Assembly (NCBI RefSeq): GCF_000166715.1
Contig: NZ_AEMI01000002.1
Coordinates: 1 to 64,000 of the forward strand
From: Leuconostoc gelidum subsp. gelidum KCTC 3527
GTDB lineage: Bacteria; Bacillota; Bacilli; Lactobacillales; Lactobacillaceae
Length of the DNA stretch: 64,000 nucleotides
Reading direction: 5' to 3'
Under the pieces are notes generated by a model. The model was not told where the DNA came from and searched no databases. It saw nothing but the letters and a program-made list of their open reading frames with translations. The position numbers were made by a program, and so were the translations under genes. Every line of letters starts with the position of its first letter. Position 1 is the first letter of the stretch. Of the stretch, positions 26,420-36,243 are shown one piece after another.

Positions 26420-26542
26420 ATGACAGAAAAGTTAGACATTGCTTCAGCAGCTCGTAAACTAAAGAGTCCAAACATCAAGACGCGCAAACGCGCATTGAAG
26501 GCTATTCATGATTTAGCCAAACAGGTTAAAATTTCTAAATAA
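26420..26542 (+). CDS. Conserved-looking 40-aa basic protein
   Basis: Too short for standard gene finders. It begins MTEKLDIASAARKLKSPNIK and is highly basic, with the core SPNIKTRKRALKAIHDLAK. I recall similar short proteins in lactic acid bacteria labelled putative metal homeostasis proteins, but I hold this weakly. The ATG at 26420 has GGAG upstream; an in-frame ATG at 26351 would add 23 residues but has no binding site. It has its own promoter and a terminator shared with uvrA, and is one of two plus-strand genes in the window. Confidence 0.65.
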   Translation: MTEKLDIASAARKLKSPNIKTRKRALKAIHDLAKQVKISK

Positions 26543-26558
26543 TCTATACATTTAGTTT

Positions 26559-26602
26559 AAAAGCATCTATGATCAGTTTTATTGACTCATAGATGCTTTT
26601 TA
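26559..26602. terminator. Bidirectional terminator, 40-aa gene and uvrA
   Basis: AAAAGCATCTATGA pairs with TCATAGATGCTTTT around a roughly 14-base loop, with T on both outer sides. It separates the convergent genes. Confidence 0.88.
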
Positions 26603-26604
26603 TG

Positions 26605-29475
26605 TTATTTTAATGCCGCTGCACGTGACAAATCACGTGCCATAATAGTTTGTAAATATTTTCCTGTATATGACACATCGTTTTTAATAATTTTTTCTGG
26701 TGTGCCGGTCACCAAAATCTTACCCCCGCCTTCGCCGCCTTCGGGACCCATATCAATTACCCAATCAGCAGACTTAATGACATCTAAGTTATGTTCTATC
26801 ACTATAACTGTATTTCCTAAATCAACTAACCGCTGTAAAACCACAAGTAGACGAGAAATATCGTCAACATGCAAACCGGTCGTTGGTTCATCCAATATAT
26901 ACATCGTTTTACCATTTGTGCGACGATGCAATTCAGATGCTAACTTCATACGCTGTGCTTCGCCACCCGACAATGTCGTAGCCGATTGTCCTAATCTAAT
27001 GTATCCTAGGCCAACATCATTAATTGTTTGAAGTTTACGAGCAATTTTAGGAATAGGCGCAAAAAATTCTAATGCTCGAGAAGCTGACATATCTAGAATT
27101 TGAGAAATATTGAATCCTTTATACATGACTTCAAGTGTCTCAGAATTATAACGTGTCCCGTCACAAACTTCACAAGTTACATATACATCTGGCAAAAAAT
27201 TCATTTCAATTTTGATGACACCATCACCACGGCAATTCTCACAACGGCCACCCTTCGTATTAAATGAAAAACGCCCTTTATTATATCCTCTCATTTTAGC
27301 TTCATTTGTTTGCGCAAATAAATCACGAATATCATCAAACACGCCTGTATACGTCGCTGGATTAGAACGTGGTGTACGTCCAATTGGGGATTGATCAATG
27401 TCAACAACCTGCTCAATATTTTCAACACCATCAATACTCTTGTACTTACCAGGCTTCTCTGAATTATTATTCAACTTCTGTTTCAAAGCACGTTTTAAGA
27501 TTTGATTGACGAGTGTTGACTTTCCTGAACCAGAGACCCCGGTCACTGCCACGAATTTACCTAACGGGAATTTAGCGGTCACATTTTTAAGATTGTTTTC
27601 CTTAGCCCCTTTGATTGTAATATAGGTACCATGGCCCTTACGCCTCTCAGTAGGTACTGGTATGAATTGCTTTCCAGAAAGGTACTGACCAGTTAATGAA
27701 CTTTCATTACTAGCAACCTCCAATGGTGTCCCTGTAGCGACTATTTCACCCCCGAGTGTTCCTGCACCAGGTCCAACATCAATTAAGTAATCTGCAGCAA
27801 GCATTGTATCTTCATCATGCTCAACAACCACTAATGTATTGCCTAAATCACGCATATGCCGCATAGATTGAAGTAACATATCATTGTCGCGTTGATGTAA
27901 ACCAATCGAAGGTTCATCCAGCACATATAAAACACCAGATAAATTAGAACCAATTTGTGTTGCTAAACGAATACGTTGGGACTCACCACCAGAAAGCGTG
28001 CGCGCTGAACGTGACAGCGTCAAATATTTTAACCCAACACTTTCCAAAAATCCTAATCGGTCTTTTATCTCTTTAAGTATTGGCTTAGCAATTATTGTAT
28101 CTTGTTGTCCTAAAATAATGCCATCAAAAAAAATCAATTCTTTATCAACAGACATTTCAGAGACTTCGCCTATATGATGCCCATTAATCTTAACTGAGAG
28201 CGCAGCTTCGTTTAAACGATAACCGTCACATGCTTGACAAGTTAATGCCGTCATATACTTAGACATTTGATCACGTGTATAATCTGAATTTGTTTCATTG
28301 AAACGTCGCGAAACATTATTAATTACGCCTTCAAATGGGATGTCTACATCGCGCACACCACCAAAATCATTTTGATAATGAAAATGAAAATCATTAGTCC
28401 CTGAGCCATTTAGAAGCAACTCCTGATGTGATTTTGGCAGTGATTCGAACGGCGTATCCAAATCAATGTTATACTGTTCGGCAAACTGTCGCAACATTTC
28501 TGGATAGTAATTTGATGAAATGGGGTTCCACGGTGCTATTGTCCCTTCACGTAGTGTTTTGGTGACATCAGGAACAACTAGATCAATATCGACTTCACGT
28601 GTGACACCCAGCCCTTGGCATACTTGACACGCACCAAGTGGCGCATTAAAACTAAATAATCTTGGTTCCAACCGGCCAACTCTAAAATCTTGCAATTTAC
28701 CAAGATAATGATCAGAAAATTTCAAAGGTGCTATCTTCTGTTCGCCATCACGCGTGATAACATCCAATTGAACTAAGCCACCTGTCAATCGAATAGCTGA
28801 TTCTATCGAATCAAATAAACGTGAACGCGAGTCGGCACGTAATACAATCCGATCAATCATCACATCAATATCATGTGACTTATTTTTATTCAAATGCGTA
28901 TCTTGCGTATCAATTTCTACTATTTCACCATCAACACGCGCGCGAATATAACCTTGCTTTCGCATATTTTCGAAAGCTGTTTCATGTGACCCACGTTTGC
29001 CGCTAATAATTGGTGCAAATATTAATAACCGCACACCAATCGTTAGCTGTTGGAAAACAGACGCAACCATTTGATCAATTGTTGTCATAATTTTGGTGCC
29101 GTCTTGTGGATCTTCTGGTCGACCAACACGTGCATATAGCAATCGGAAATAATCATTAATTTCAGTGACCGTCCCAACTGTTGATCGCGGATTATTAGAT
29201 GTTGTTTTTTGATCAATTGAGATAGCAGGTGATAAACCATCTATTGAATCAACATCAGGTTTATCCATTTGCCCTAGAAACTGACGTGCATAAGATGATA
29301 AACTCTCAACATAGCGACGTTGTCCCTCCGCATAAAGCGTGTCAAATGCTAAAGAAGATTTCCCCGACCCAGACAAACCAGTCACTACTGTTAGTTTGTC
29401 TTTTGGAATGTCAACGTCAATATTTTTTAAATTTTGCGCGCGCGCGCCACGTATTTCAATATTAGTTTTTGCCAT
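26605..29475 (-). CDS. uvrA: Excinuclease ABC subunit A
   Basis: A 956-residue damage-recognition ATPase of nucleotide excision repair. Two ABC modules: Walker A GLSGSGKSSLAF (about 32-43) and GVSGSGKSTLVN, signatures LSGGESQRIRLA and LSGGEAQRMKLA. Zinc-finger cysteines are intact (CQVCQGLG with CQACDGYR; CENCRGDG with CEVCDGTR). It follows uvrB after a 122-base gap. No Shine-Dalgarno lies near the ATG: AAGGA lies about 55 bases up, with a long hairpin between. Confidence 0.97.
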   Translation of the reverse strand: MAKTNIEIRGARAQNLKNIDVDIPKDKLTVVTGLSGSGKSSLAFDTLYAEGQRRYVESLSSYARQFLGQMDKPDVDSIDGLSPAISIDQKTTSNNPRSTVGTVTEINDYFRLLYARVGRPEDPQDGTKIMTTIDQMVASVFQQLTIGVRLLIFAPIISGKRGSHETAFENMRKQGYIRARVDGEIVEIDTQDTHLNKNKSHDIDVMIDRIVLRADSRSRLFDSIESAIRLTGGLVQLDVITRDGEQKIAPLKFSDHYLGKLQDFRVGRLEPRLFSFNAPLGACQVCQGLGVTREVDIDLVVPDVTKTLREGTIAPWNPISSNYYPEMLRQFAEQYNIDLDTPFESLPKSHQELLLNGSGTNDFHFHYQNDFGGVRDVDIPFEGVINNVSRRFNETNSDYTRDQMSKYMTALTCQACDGYRLNEAALSVKINGHHIGEVSEMSVDKELIFFDGIILGQQDTIIAKPILKEIKDRLGFLESVGLKYLTLSRSARTLSGGESQRIRLATQIGSNLSGVLYVLDEPSIGLHQRDNDMLLQSMRHMRDLGNTLVVVEHDEDTMLAADYLIDVGPGAGTLGGEIVATGTPLEVASNESSLTGQYLSGKQFIPVPTERRKGHGTYITIKGAKENNLKNVTAKFPLGKFVAVTGVSGSGKSTLVNQILKRALKQKLNNNSEKPGKYKSIDGVENIEQVVDIDQSPIGRTPRSNPATYTGVFDDIRDLFAQTNEAKMRGYNKGRFSFNTKGGRCENCRGDGVIKIEMNFLPDVYVTCEVCDGTRYNSETLEVMYKGFNISQILDMSASRALEFFAPIPKIARKLQTINDVGLGYIRLGQSATTLSGGEAQRMKLASELHRRTNGKTMYILDEPTTGLHVDDISRLLVVLQRLVDLGNTVIVIEHNLDVIKSADWVIDMGPEGGEGGGKILVTGTPEKIIKNDVSYTGKYLQTIMARDLSRAAALK

Positions 29476-29535
29476 GTATTTAAGGCAATTGTAATCAATA
29501 TATTATTTTAAATATACTACAATTGCATTTCCTTA
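29476..29535 (-). promoter_or_regulatory. Hairpin-bridged ribosome binding site of uvrA
   Basis: On the minus strand AAGGA (about 29530-29534), a few bases, a hairpin with perfect arms GCAATTGTA/TACAATTGC (29485-29526; the loop adds further AT pairs), nine bases, ATG at 29475. Same layout as at 3949 and 4347. An ATG-CAA-TTG-TAG mini frame also begins here, but its spacing to AAGGA is too short. Confidence 0.5.
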
Positions 29536-29597
29536 TCTAAATTTTTTTGATACTATCGTCATTATAACGACACGAGTAACCGACAAATTAATCCGAC

Positions 29598-31604
29598 TTA
29601 TAATAATGCTTTTAACGTCATCACACTGTCGCGCAATTGCGCTGCTTCTTCAAAATCCAAAGCCTTAGCTGCAGCTTTCATTTGTCCTTCCATATTAGCA
29701 ATAATATTTTGTTGTTCATCTTGAGGTAGGTCTTTAAAAGCAACTTGAGTCAGATCAATTGTTGTTTTACCATCTGTTGACACTGAACGAACAGATATTA
29801 AATCACGTATTTCTTTTTTGATTGTTGTTGGTATTATCCCATTTTTGGCATTATACTGCGTCTGAACTTCACGACGTCTCGCAGTTTCATCGATTGCTTC
29901 TTGCATTGATCTAGTTATTTTATCAGCATACATAATAACATGTCCATTGGCATTACGTGCAGCACGCCCTATAGTTTGTATCAGTGATCTGGGATTACGT
30001 AAAAATCCCTCTTTATCAGCATCTAAAATAGCAACTAGAGATACTTCAGGCACATCAATACCTTCACGTAACAAATTAATACCAATTAATACATCGTATT
30101 TACCTAAACGTAAATCTCTTAAAATTTCGGTACGCTCAAGCGTTTTAATATCAGAATGCAAATATGCAACTTTGATCCCTACATTTTTAAGATAATCTGT
30201 CAGATCTTCTGCCATACGTTTTGTCAACGTTGTTATGAATACACGTTCATTCTTTTCTGAACGCGCATTAATTTCCCCAACTAAATCATCAATTTGTCCC
30301 ATAACCGGACGCACTTCAATTTCTGGATCAAGTAACCCTGTTGGTCGTATAATTTGCTGAGCAACATGATTATCAGTCACGCGCTCCAATTCATAATCAC
30401 CTGGCGTAGCAGACATATAAATAATTTGATTAACATGTTTTTCGAACTCTGGCAATTTCAACGGTCGATTATCCAATGCTGAAGGTAATCGAAAACCGTA
30501 ATTCACTAAAGTCTCTTTTCGTGCACGATCGCCATTATACATCCCACGAATTTGTGGCATTGTAACATGACTTTCATCAGCTACAATCAAAAAATCATCC
30601 GGAAAAAAATCTAGTAGGGTAAATGGTGGTTCGCCTGGATTTCTACCGTCCATCCAACGTGAATAGTTTTCAATACCACCGACAAAACCCATTTCTTCAA
30701 GCATGGCCAAATCATACTCAGTCCTTTGCTTAATACGTTGTGCTTCAATCAGCTTACCTTCTGTTTCAAACTGGCTCACTTGTTCAGTCATTTCTTGTTG
30801 AATACCAGCAAGTGCAGCACTCATCTGATCGTCATCAGTCATAAAATGTTTGGCTGGATAAATTGAGACAAACTCACGCTCTGCTAACGTTTCACCTGTT
30901 AATGAGTTAATATCACGAATACGATCGATTTCATCGCCAAAAAATTCAACACGCAAGGCCAATTCATCTTCTGAGGCTGGGAAAATTTCCATGACATCGC
31001 CTCGTACACGAAAAGTGCCACGATGAAAATCAATATCATTGCGTGTAAATTGAACATCAATTAGGTCACGCATCAATTGATCACGACCATATTCATTTCC
31101 CACACGTAAATTAATAACATGTTCTTGGTACTGATGTGGATCACCAAGCCCAAAAATTGAGCTAACCGAGGCTACAACTATAACGTCCCTTCGAGATAGG
31201 AGCGAACTAGTCGCAGAATTACGCAATTGATCAATTTCATCATTGACTGCTGAATCCTTTTCAATAAATGTATCGGAGCTAGGCACATATGCTTCTGGTT
31301 GATAATAATCATAGTAGGACACAAAATATTCAACCGCATTATTTGGGAAAAATTCCTTTAATTCACTATATAGTTGTCCAGCCAAAGTCTTGTTATGACT
31401 GAGAACTAATGTTGGTTTTCTAACAGTTTTAACAACATTAGAAATCGTGAATGTTTTCCCCGTTCCTGTAGCGCCAAGTAATATTTGTTCTTTGACACCG
31501 GCATTAATACCTTTTACTAATTGACTGATTGCTTGTGGCTGATCTCCAGTTGGTTGATATTTAGAGACAACTTCAAATTCACGATTTGTAACATTTTCAG
31601 GCAT
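29598..31604 (-). CDS. uvrB: Excinuclease ABC subunit B
   Basis: A 668-residue helicase-like subunit that verifies damage and loads UvrC. Walker [12 protein letters not shown] (about 44-54), the beta-hairpin region with [12 protein letters not shown], the DESH box ([11 protein letters not shown]), helicase motif [11 protein letters not shown], and a C-terminal UVR motif for UvrC. GAGGA lies before the ATG. The promoter carries a LexA box, so the uvrBA unit is probably damage-inducible. Confidence 0.97.
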   Translation of the reverse strand: MPENVTNREFEVVSKYQPTGDQPQAISQLVKGINAGVKEQILLGATGTGKTFTISNVVKTVRKPTLVLSHNKTLAGQLYSELKEFFPNNAVEYFVSYYDYYQPEAYVPSSDTFIEKDSAVNDEIDQLRNSATSSLLSRRDVIVVASVSSIFGLGDPHQYQEHVINLRVGNEYGRDQLMRDLIDVQFTRNDIDFHRGTFRVRGDVMEIFPASEDELALRVEFFGDEIDRIRDINSLTGETLAEREFVSIYPAKHFMTDDDQMSAALAGIQQEMTEQVSQFETEGKLIEAQRIKQRTEYDLAMLEEMGFVGGIENYSRWMDGRNPGEPPFTLLDFFPDDFLIVADESHVTMPQIRGMYNGDRARKETLVNYGFRLPSALDNRPLKLPEFEKHVNQIIYMSATPGDYELERVTDNHVAQQIIRPTGLLDPEIEVRPVMGQIDDLVGEINARSEKNERVFITTLTKRMAEDLTDYLKNVGIKVAYLHSDIKTLERTEILRDLRLGKYDVLIGINLLREGIDVPEVSLVAILDADKEGFLRNPRSLIQTIGRAARNANGHVIMYADKITRSMQEAIDETARRREVQTQYNAKNGIIPTTIKKEIRDLISVRSVSTDGKTTIDLTQVAFKDLPQDEQQNIIANMEGQMKAAAKALDFEEAAQLRDSVMTLKALL

Positions 31605-31631
31605 AATTTTTTCCTCAGTCTACTTTATTTC

Positions 31632-31660
31632 ATTATACAATAAAACGAACAAACGTTCTA
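31632..31660 (-). promoter_or_regulatory. uvrB promoter
   Basis: TATAAT on the minus strand at 31632-31637, with a weak TAGAAC at -35 (31655-31660, 17-base spacer). The LexA box covers the -35 side. Confidence 0.65.
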
Positions 31661-31675
31661 TCGTTTGTTCGTTTT
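31642..31675. repeat. 14-bp palindrome: LexA box combined with ltaS terminator
   Basis: Perfect 14-base arms (31642-31655 and 31662-31675) with a six-base loop. It contains GAACAAACGTTC (31647-31658), a GAAC-N4-GTTC LexA core, and overlaps the ltaS stop codon. A-rich and T-rich ends make it terminator-like on both strands. Confidence 0.75.
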
Positions 31676-33839
31676 ATTTTGATGATGTGTCTGCGTCACT
31701 GCTTTGATTGTCAGAAGTTGACGAGGTATTCACTTCCGGTGCATCTGTTTTATACAAATTTGTTGTTGATTTATTTTTATTTTTAGCTAATACACTTGAC
31801 GGATTTGTTTGTTGTGCAGCCTTTAGTTTAGCCAAACCAGAACTTCTTTTGTAATCAAAATCTTTTTTATTGACTGTATGGAAATCAGAGCGTGATTCAT
31901 CAAATCGCAATAAGTCACCCGTAATAACTGAATCTGAATACGCCAAGACTTTATCCACATAATCTTGCGTCTGTGCGGCCATTTTTTTAAGAGCTGCATC
32001 TGATGACAAAGTCACTTGTTCACCTGTCTTCGTATTAAAATATTGATTATTATATTTCATATAAGTTGGCGTTACCCAATCGCCATCACGGAATGGTACC
32101 ACCCCTTCATATTTCGAAGATAACATATCTTGCCCAAACATAGTCATATTATCATCTGGTACACCAAGGAGATCTAATAATGTTGGTAGCATGTCTATCT
32201 CACCACCGTAAGTATGATCGATACCGCCCTTTAAACCGTTTGCATGAATCATAAATGGCACCTTCTGAAATTGTGCTAAATCATAATTTGTTACTTTTTC
32301 TTTACCAAGCAATTGTGCAATGGCAGGTTGATGATTTTCCGAAATACCATAATGATCACCATATAAGACAAAGACTGAATTATCATACAACCCAGCTTTT
32401 TTCAAATAATCAGTTAATTCACCAAATGATTGGTCCAAATAATGGGCCGTTTGTACATACCCATCAACAGTTTTATCACCAGTCGTAGTCGCTGGAAAAT
32501 CAATATTTTCCTTATCTAATTCATATGGATAGTGGTTTGTTACAGTCAACAATTTGGCGTAAAATGGTTGTGGTAATTGCTCTAAATAACGCGCACTGTC
32601 CTGCAAAAATATTTTGTCCTTTAAACCATAACCGACATTAAAACTCGGTTTATTAGCATTCGGATAATATGATTTCGAAAAGAAATAATCATAGCCAAAA
32701 GATTTATAAGTATTATCGCGATTCCAAAAGCTAGCAACATCTCCATGAAAAGCAGCAGTTGTGTAGCCACGCTGATTTAAAATTGCGGGCAATGATTCAA
32801 ATGTATTATTTGTACCATACTTAACCATTGCAGAACCAGTTGAAAGACCATACAATGAATTTTCTTGCATCATCTCTGCATCAGATGTTTTTCCCTGCCC
32901 AACCTGATGATAAAAATTATCAAAGCTCAATGTATTTTGATCATGGTAAAATTTGTTAAGGTTTGGCGTTACTTCACGCCCTTCAACCTTGTAATCTATC
33001 AAAAATTGTTGAAAGGATTCCAAATGAATCATGAAAACATTCTTACCTTTTTGCGTGCCATAATACTGAATATTGTCTGGCATTTTCTGTGTCGAGACAA
33101 ATTGCTTAATTTTAGCTAGATCGGCCGGCTTAGCACGTTTTCTACTTTCAGTCTGATTATATGTTTGCACCGCATTGAAAACAGCGTACTCGTTAAGTCC
33201 TAAATACTTAACAATGTAATTATTATCAAATGATCGTGTCAACAATCCTGTACGATCAGTTGAGGCAATACCATAATCCACTAACATTAGAATCACACCT
33301 AACAACGTTGTTAAAATCGCAAATCGTTTCTGCACACCCTTCCTGTCTATGGTTAATTGTTTAAACACGACAAGCGCAACAAGAATAATAAGATCAATAA
33401 AAATCATATAGTCAGACCAGTGAATAATAGCAGCAATTGATTTACTTAAATTATTGCCAGTTGAACTACCAGAACTTAATATACCCATGGACAAAAAATC
33501 AGAAAATTCACGATAATACAATACATTAGCAAATAACCATAATGATTGAATAAAATTAAACAAAATTGCAATCCAATAACTTAATGCACCTCGAAAATAT
33601 AATGCAATACTTAAAAATATAATAGCTGTAGGCAGTGGATTTAAGAACAGTAAAAACTGCTGCGTTGCGCCATCAGCCCCAAGGTTAAAATTCATATGAT
33701 AATTAACAAACGTTTTAAACCATACCAGGACAACGTTTAGGACAAAAAACCACACCAGTGGTGCTGACGTGTCCATTGTTTGCTTAATTTGTCGCCAAAA
33801 AAATTTGGGACTCGGGATTTTTTTTACGAGGTTCTTCAT
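31674..33839 (-). CDS. ltaS: Lipoteichoic acid synthase
   Basis: A 721-residue membrane enzyme that polymerises glycerol phosphate from phosphatidylglycerol into lipoteichoic acid. Five N-terminal transmembrane helices (about 20-200), then an extracellular sulfatase-like domain with the catalytic threonine in QGKTSDAEMM, VYGDHYG and metal-binding residues in MIHLESFQQF. The C-terminal tail (last about 60 residues) is Ser/Thr/Lys/Asn-rich and disordered-looking. The ATG at 33839 follows AAGGA; the ATG at 33854 lacks a site. Its upstream genes make the glycolipid anchor. Confidence 0.95.
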   Translation of the reverse strand: MKNLVKKIPSPKFFWRQIKQTMDTSAPLVWFFVLNVVLVWFKTFVNYHMNFNLGADGATQQFLLFLNPLPTAIIFLSIALYFRGALSYWIAILFNFIQSLWLFANVLYYREFSDFLSMGILSSGSSTGNNLSKSIAAIIHWSDYMIFIDLIILVALVVFKQLTIDRKGVQKRFAILTTLLGVILMLVDYGIASTDRTGLLTRSFDNNYIVKYLGLNEYAVFNAVQTYNQTESRKRAKPADLAKIKQFVSTQKMPDNIQYYGTQKGKNVFMIHLESFQQFLIDYKVEGREVTPNLNKFYHDQNTLSFDNFYHQVGQGKTSDAEMMQENSLYGLSTGSAMVKYGTNNTFESLPAILNQRGYTTAAFHGDVASFWNRDNTYKSFGYDYFFSKSYYPNANKPSFNVGYGLKDKIFLQDSARYLEQLPQPFYAKLLTVTNHYPYELDKENIDFPATTTGDKTVDGYVQTAHYLDQSFGELTDYLKKAGLYDNSVFVLYGDHYGISENHQPAIAQLLGKEKVTNYDLAQFQKVPFMIHANGLKGGIDHTYGGEIDMLPTLLDLLGVPDDNMTMFGQDMLSSKYEGVVPFRDGDWVTPTYMKYNNQYFNTKTGEQVTLSSDAALKKMAAQTQDYVDKVLAYSDSVITGDLLRFDESRSDFHTVNKKDFDYKRSSGLAKLKAAQQTNPSSVLAKNKNKSTTNLYKTDAPEVNTSSTSDNQSSDADTSSK

Positions 33840-33913
33840 TTTATTTTCCTTCATAACATACTGACATTCAAAAACAATAAAGGAGATGCCAATTGCTATT
33901 TTATATTGTACAT

Positions 33914-34177
33914 TCAGAATATTAATTTAAAATCATGTAAGACATCATATATTTCAATGGCTACCAAATCAATATTATCAAATTGAAATTGTCTGACTTC
34001 ACGATGTTCATGAATTGTCCAAATTCCAGTCAATTGATCATATTCAACTCGCAATGCTTCAATGCCAAATGCTTCAAATCGTCGTGATTGATACTGACTA
34101 TCATTTGAATCAATCATAGCACGCAAACGATTTAAAATTTGGTTTAAATCACTGCTGTGTGGTTCTTCAAGTACCAT
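33914..34177 (-). CDS. YkuJ/DUF1797-family protein
   Basis: An 87-residue protein. The block RRFEAFGIEALRVEYDQ followed by FQFDNIDLVAIEIYDVLHD matches the DUF1797 (YkuJ) family, small alpha/beta proteins of unknown function in Firmicutes. It nearly touches the flippase-like gene upstream (stop TAA then A then ATG), with AAGG in the preceding coding sequence, so it is co-translated within the glycolipid/LTA cluster. Any role in envelope synthesis is guilt by association. Confidence 0.8.
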   Translation of the reverse strand: MVLEEPHSSDLNQILNRLRAMIDSNDSQYQSRRFEAFGIEALRVEYDQLTGIWTIHEHREVRQFQFDNIDLVAIEIYDVLHDFKLIF

Positions 34178-34178
34178 T

Positions 34179-35210
34179 TTAACGACCTTCCTTTATTTTT
34201 TTGGCTGGCAGCATATAAGTAATAATTCCTGCAAATAAACCAAAGTAATATGTAATTAAACGCCACAATAGAATCACCAAAATCATTGTAGCTGGATTGT
34301 TGACAAAGGGCGAAAAAAGCAGTTGAAAACTCAACTCAGCCCCACCGACACCGCCAGGGATTGGGAATAATGAAATCACCATTACAATCATAATGTTCAT
34401 TGTGACAATTAGCCACGGATTCACATTTTCGTACCCAAAAGCTCGAATGACAAAATACGGAATCATATAAAAAACAATCAATTGCAAAATAGTAAAAATG
34501 CTCGCACCAACTAGAGACTCCCAGCTGCTAATAACACGACGTGATTCCTCATGAAAAGTATGGATTTTTTGTTTTATCCTTGTAATTAACCGATCATGAC
34601 GTTCAGATGACATCATTTTTTTAGTCAATGGTGAGATGATGTCAACTAATCGTAACGTCATTGCTGGCCAAAACATCACTAGTGCGATACCAAGAATAAC
34701 AAAAGCATGAATTGCAATTGCAAATGGAATAAATTGTGCAAAGGTTGGATCTACTTGCGCATAAATAAAATGCTCTGCTGAAAAATAAGCAACAATAAAA
34801 AACAAAACAACAACCACCTGATATACTAAAAATTTCATAAGAATAACAGATAGTGCTCTACCAGATTCAATGCCAGCTCTTGTCATGCCAAATAATTGTG
34901 CAGGTTGTCCGCCAGTAGCAAAAGGTGTGACACCCGTGCCTAAAAGATTCAGTAGGGGGACACGTAATAAGGAGAATACTGAAGTTTGTTTGCGGTCAAC
35001 CTTATTTAACATGACATAAGTTGCTGCTGCTTCTAACAAAATTGATAAAATCATCATTAACAAACCAAAAAATAACCAGCGCCAATCTAAATGCTTAAGT
35101 GCAGCTGCCAGTTGTTTACTTTTACCGTGCAACTCATTTGTTAAAAAATAGACGACAACTGCAGTTAATACAACTACGATTATCGTTGATATTTTATCGA
35201 TTTTTGACAT
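34179..35210 (-). CDS. Flippase-like membrane protein (UPF0104/LPG-synthase TM family)
   Basis: A roughly 343-residue protein with eight or so transmembrane helices and the family landmarks LLNLLGTGVTPFATGGQPAQLFGMTRAG and SLFPIPGGVGGAELSFQLLF, shared with the N-terminal half of MprF. It sits directly after the two glycolipid glycosyltransferases, like the third gene of the listerial laf locus. I infer it moves or handles diglucosyl-diacylglycerol for LTA anchoring. A GGGGGG run serves as the binding site for ATGs at 35213 and 35210. Confidence 0.85.
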   Translation of the reverse strand: MSKIDKISTIIVVVLTAVVVYFLTNELHGKSKQLAAALKHLDWRWLFFGLLMMILSILLEAAATYVMLNKVDRKQTSVFSLLRVPLLNLLGTGVTPFATGGQPAQLFGMTRAGIESGRALSVILMKFLVYQVVVVLFFIVAYFSAEHFIYAQVDPTFAQFIPFAIAIHAFVILGIALVMFWPAMTLRLVDIISPLTKKMMSSERHDRLITRIKQKIHTFHEESRRVISSWESLVGASIFTILQLIVFYMIPYFVIRAFGYENVNPWLIVTMNIMIVMVISLFPIPGGVGGAELSFQLLFSPFVNNPATMILVILLWRLITYYFGLFAGIITYMLPAKKIKEGR

Positions 35211-35235
35211 CATTCCCCCCACTTGTTGGCTGGCA

Positions 35236-36243
35236 CTATCTCTTTAATACTGTTTCATAAACCTGTTGTAATTGCTTGCCGATTTCTGGCAAATCTCTGG
35301 CCACTGCCAGTTGATATCCCGACTCAGTTAAATCAGGTAATTCATTATTTACAATTTGCACCATCTTGGTGTCAAAATCATCTAAATCATTAGCTTGATA
35401 GCTGTTAACGCCATCTTCTAGCCATTGATGATAAACTGGAATATTTCTCACTAACACTTTTTGCCTTGATGCGAGTGCCTCTAATACCACGATGCCTTCC
35501 GTTTCTTCATAAGAAGGATAGAGGAATAAATCAGCGCCCTGATAGGCGCCTTGAATGACATCACCTGTAATATAGCCTGGAAAAATGAGGTTTCGTACGT
35601 GGTTTCCCTTCACTAGCTGTCTGATTTTTTTCGGTACCAATCTTAAATCTGTATAGCCAAACCAAATGAACAAATACTCTGGATGTCTTTTGGCTAATGC
35701 AACAAAATCCAAAATACCCTTTCGCTCAAAAAAAAGGCCAACACTCATAATAACTTTTTGATCATCAGATAGATTAAAATATTCGCGAAAAGTTTTCACT
35801 TTATCGTTGCTTTTGGCATACTTTGCTAATGGAATACCATTTGATATTGGTGTTATTGGTTGACTCAGTCGATACCCTCGTAATAATTGTTTTGAATATG
35901 GTGTCGGTGTAATCAAGGCATCCGCTGTTTGATATAGCGATACCAGATAATGTTTGAACAGCGGTGCGATCATATTGGATCCAGTAAATGAATTTCTGAA
36001 ATCTTCATACGTTGAATGGCCGTGATAGATAACTTTTTTGCCCATTTTATGCGCTTTACTCACCATATGTTTGCTATTAATACCATAAGTATTAATATGC
36101 AATATATCATAATCAACACACTTGGGATTAATTGTTACCTCAATATCAGTACATGCTAACGCTTGTTGCTGTAATTTCAAAGCACGGCCAATACCTGATT
36201 TAGCAATTAATTTTTGATTTTCGAAATAAAGTAAAACTTTCAA
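35236..36243 (-). CDS. GT4 glycosyltransferase, second glycolipid sugar (LafB-like)
   Basis: A 335-residue retaining glycosyltransferase of the GT4/GT-B type without signal peptide. The nucleotide-sugar site shows IMSVGLFFERKGILDF and the EX7E motif in YEETEGIVVLEALA. By position after the first-sugar enzyme it probably adds the second hexose to monoglucosyl-diacylglycerol, making the LTA anchor. It starts with TTG at 36243, directly after the lafA-like stop, with AGGAG at seven bases, which supports that rare start. The sugar added is not certain. Confidence 0.88.
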   Translation of the reverse strand: MKVLLYFENQKLIAKSGIGRALKLQQQALACTDIEVTINPKCVDYDILHINTYGINSKHMVSKAHKMGKKVIYHGHSTYEDFRNSFTGSNMIAPLFKHYLVSLYQTADALITPTPYSKQLLRGYRLSQPITPISNGIPLAKYAKSNDKVKTFREYFNLSDDQKVIMSVGLFFERKGILDFVALAKRHPEYLFIWFGYTDLRLVPKKIRQLVKGNHVRNLIFPGYITGDVIQGAYQGADLFLYPSYEETEGIVVLEALASRQKVLVRNIPVYHQWLEDGVNSYQANDLDDFDTKMVQIVNNELPDLTESGYQLAVARDLPEIGKQLQQVYETVLKR

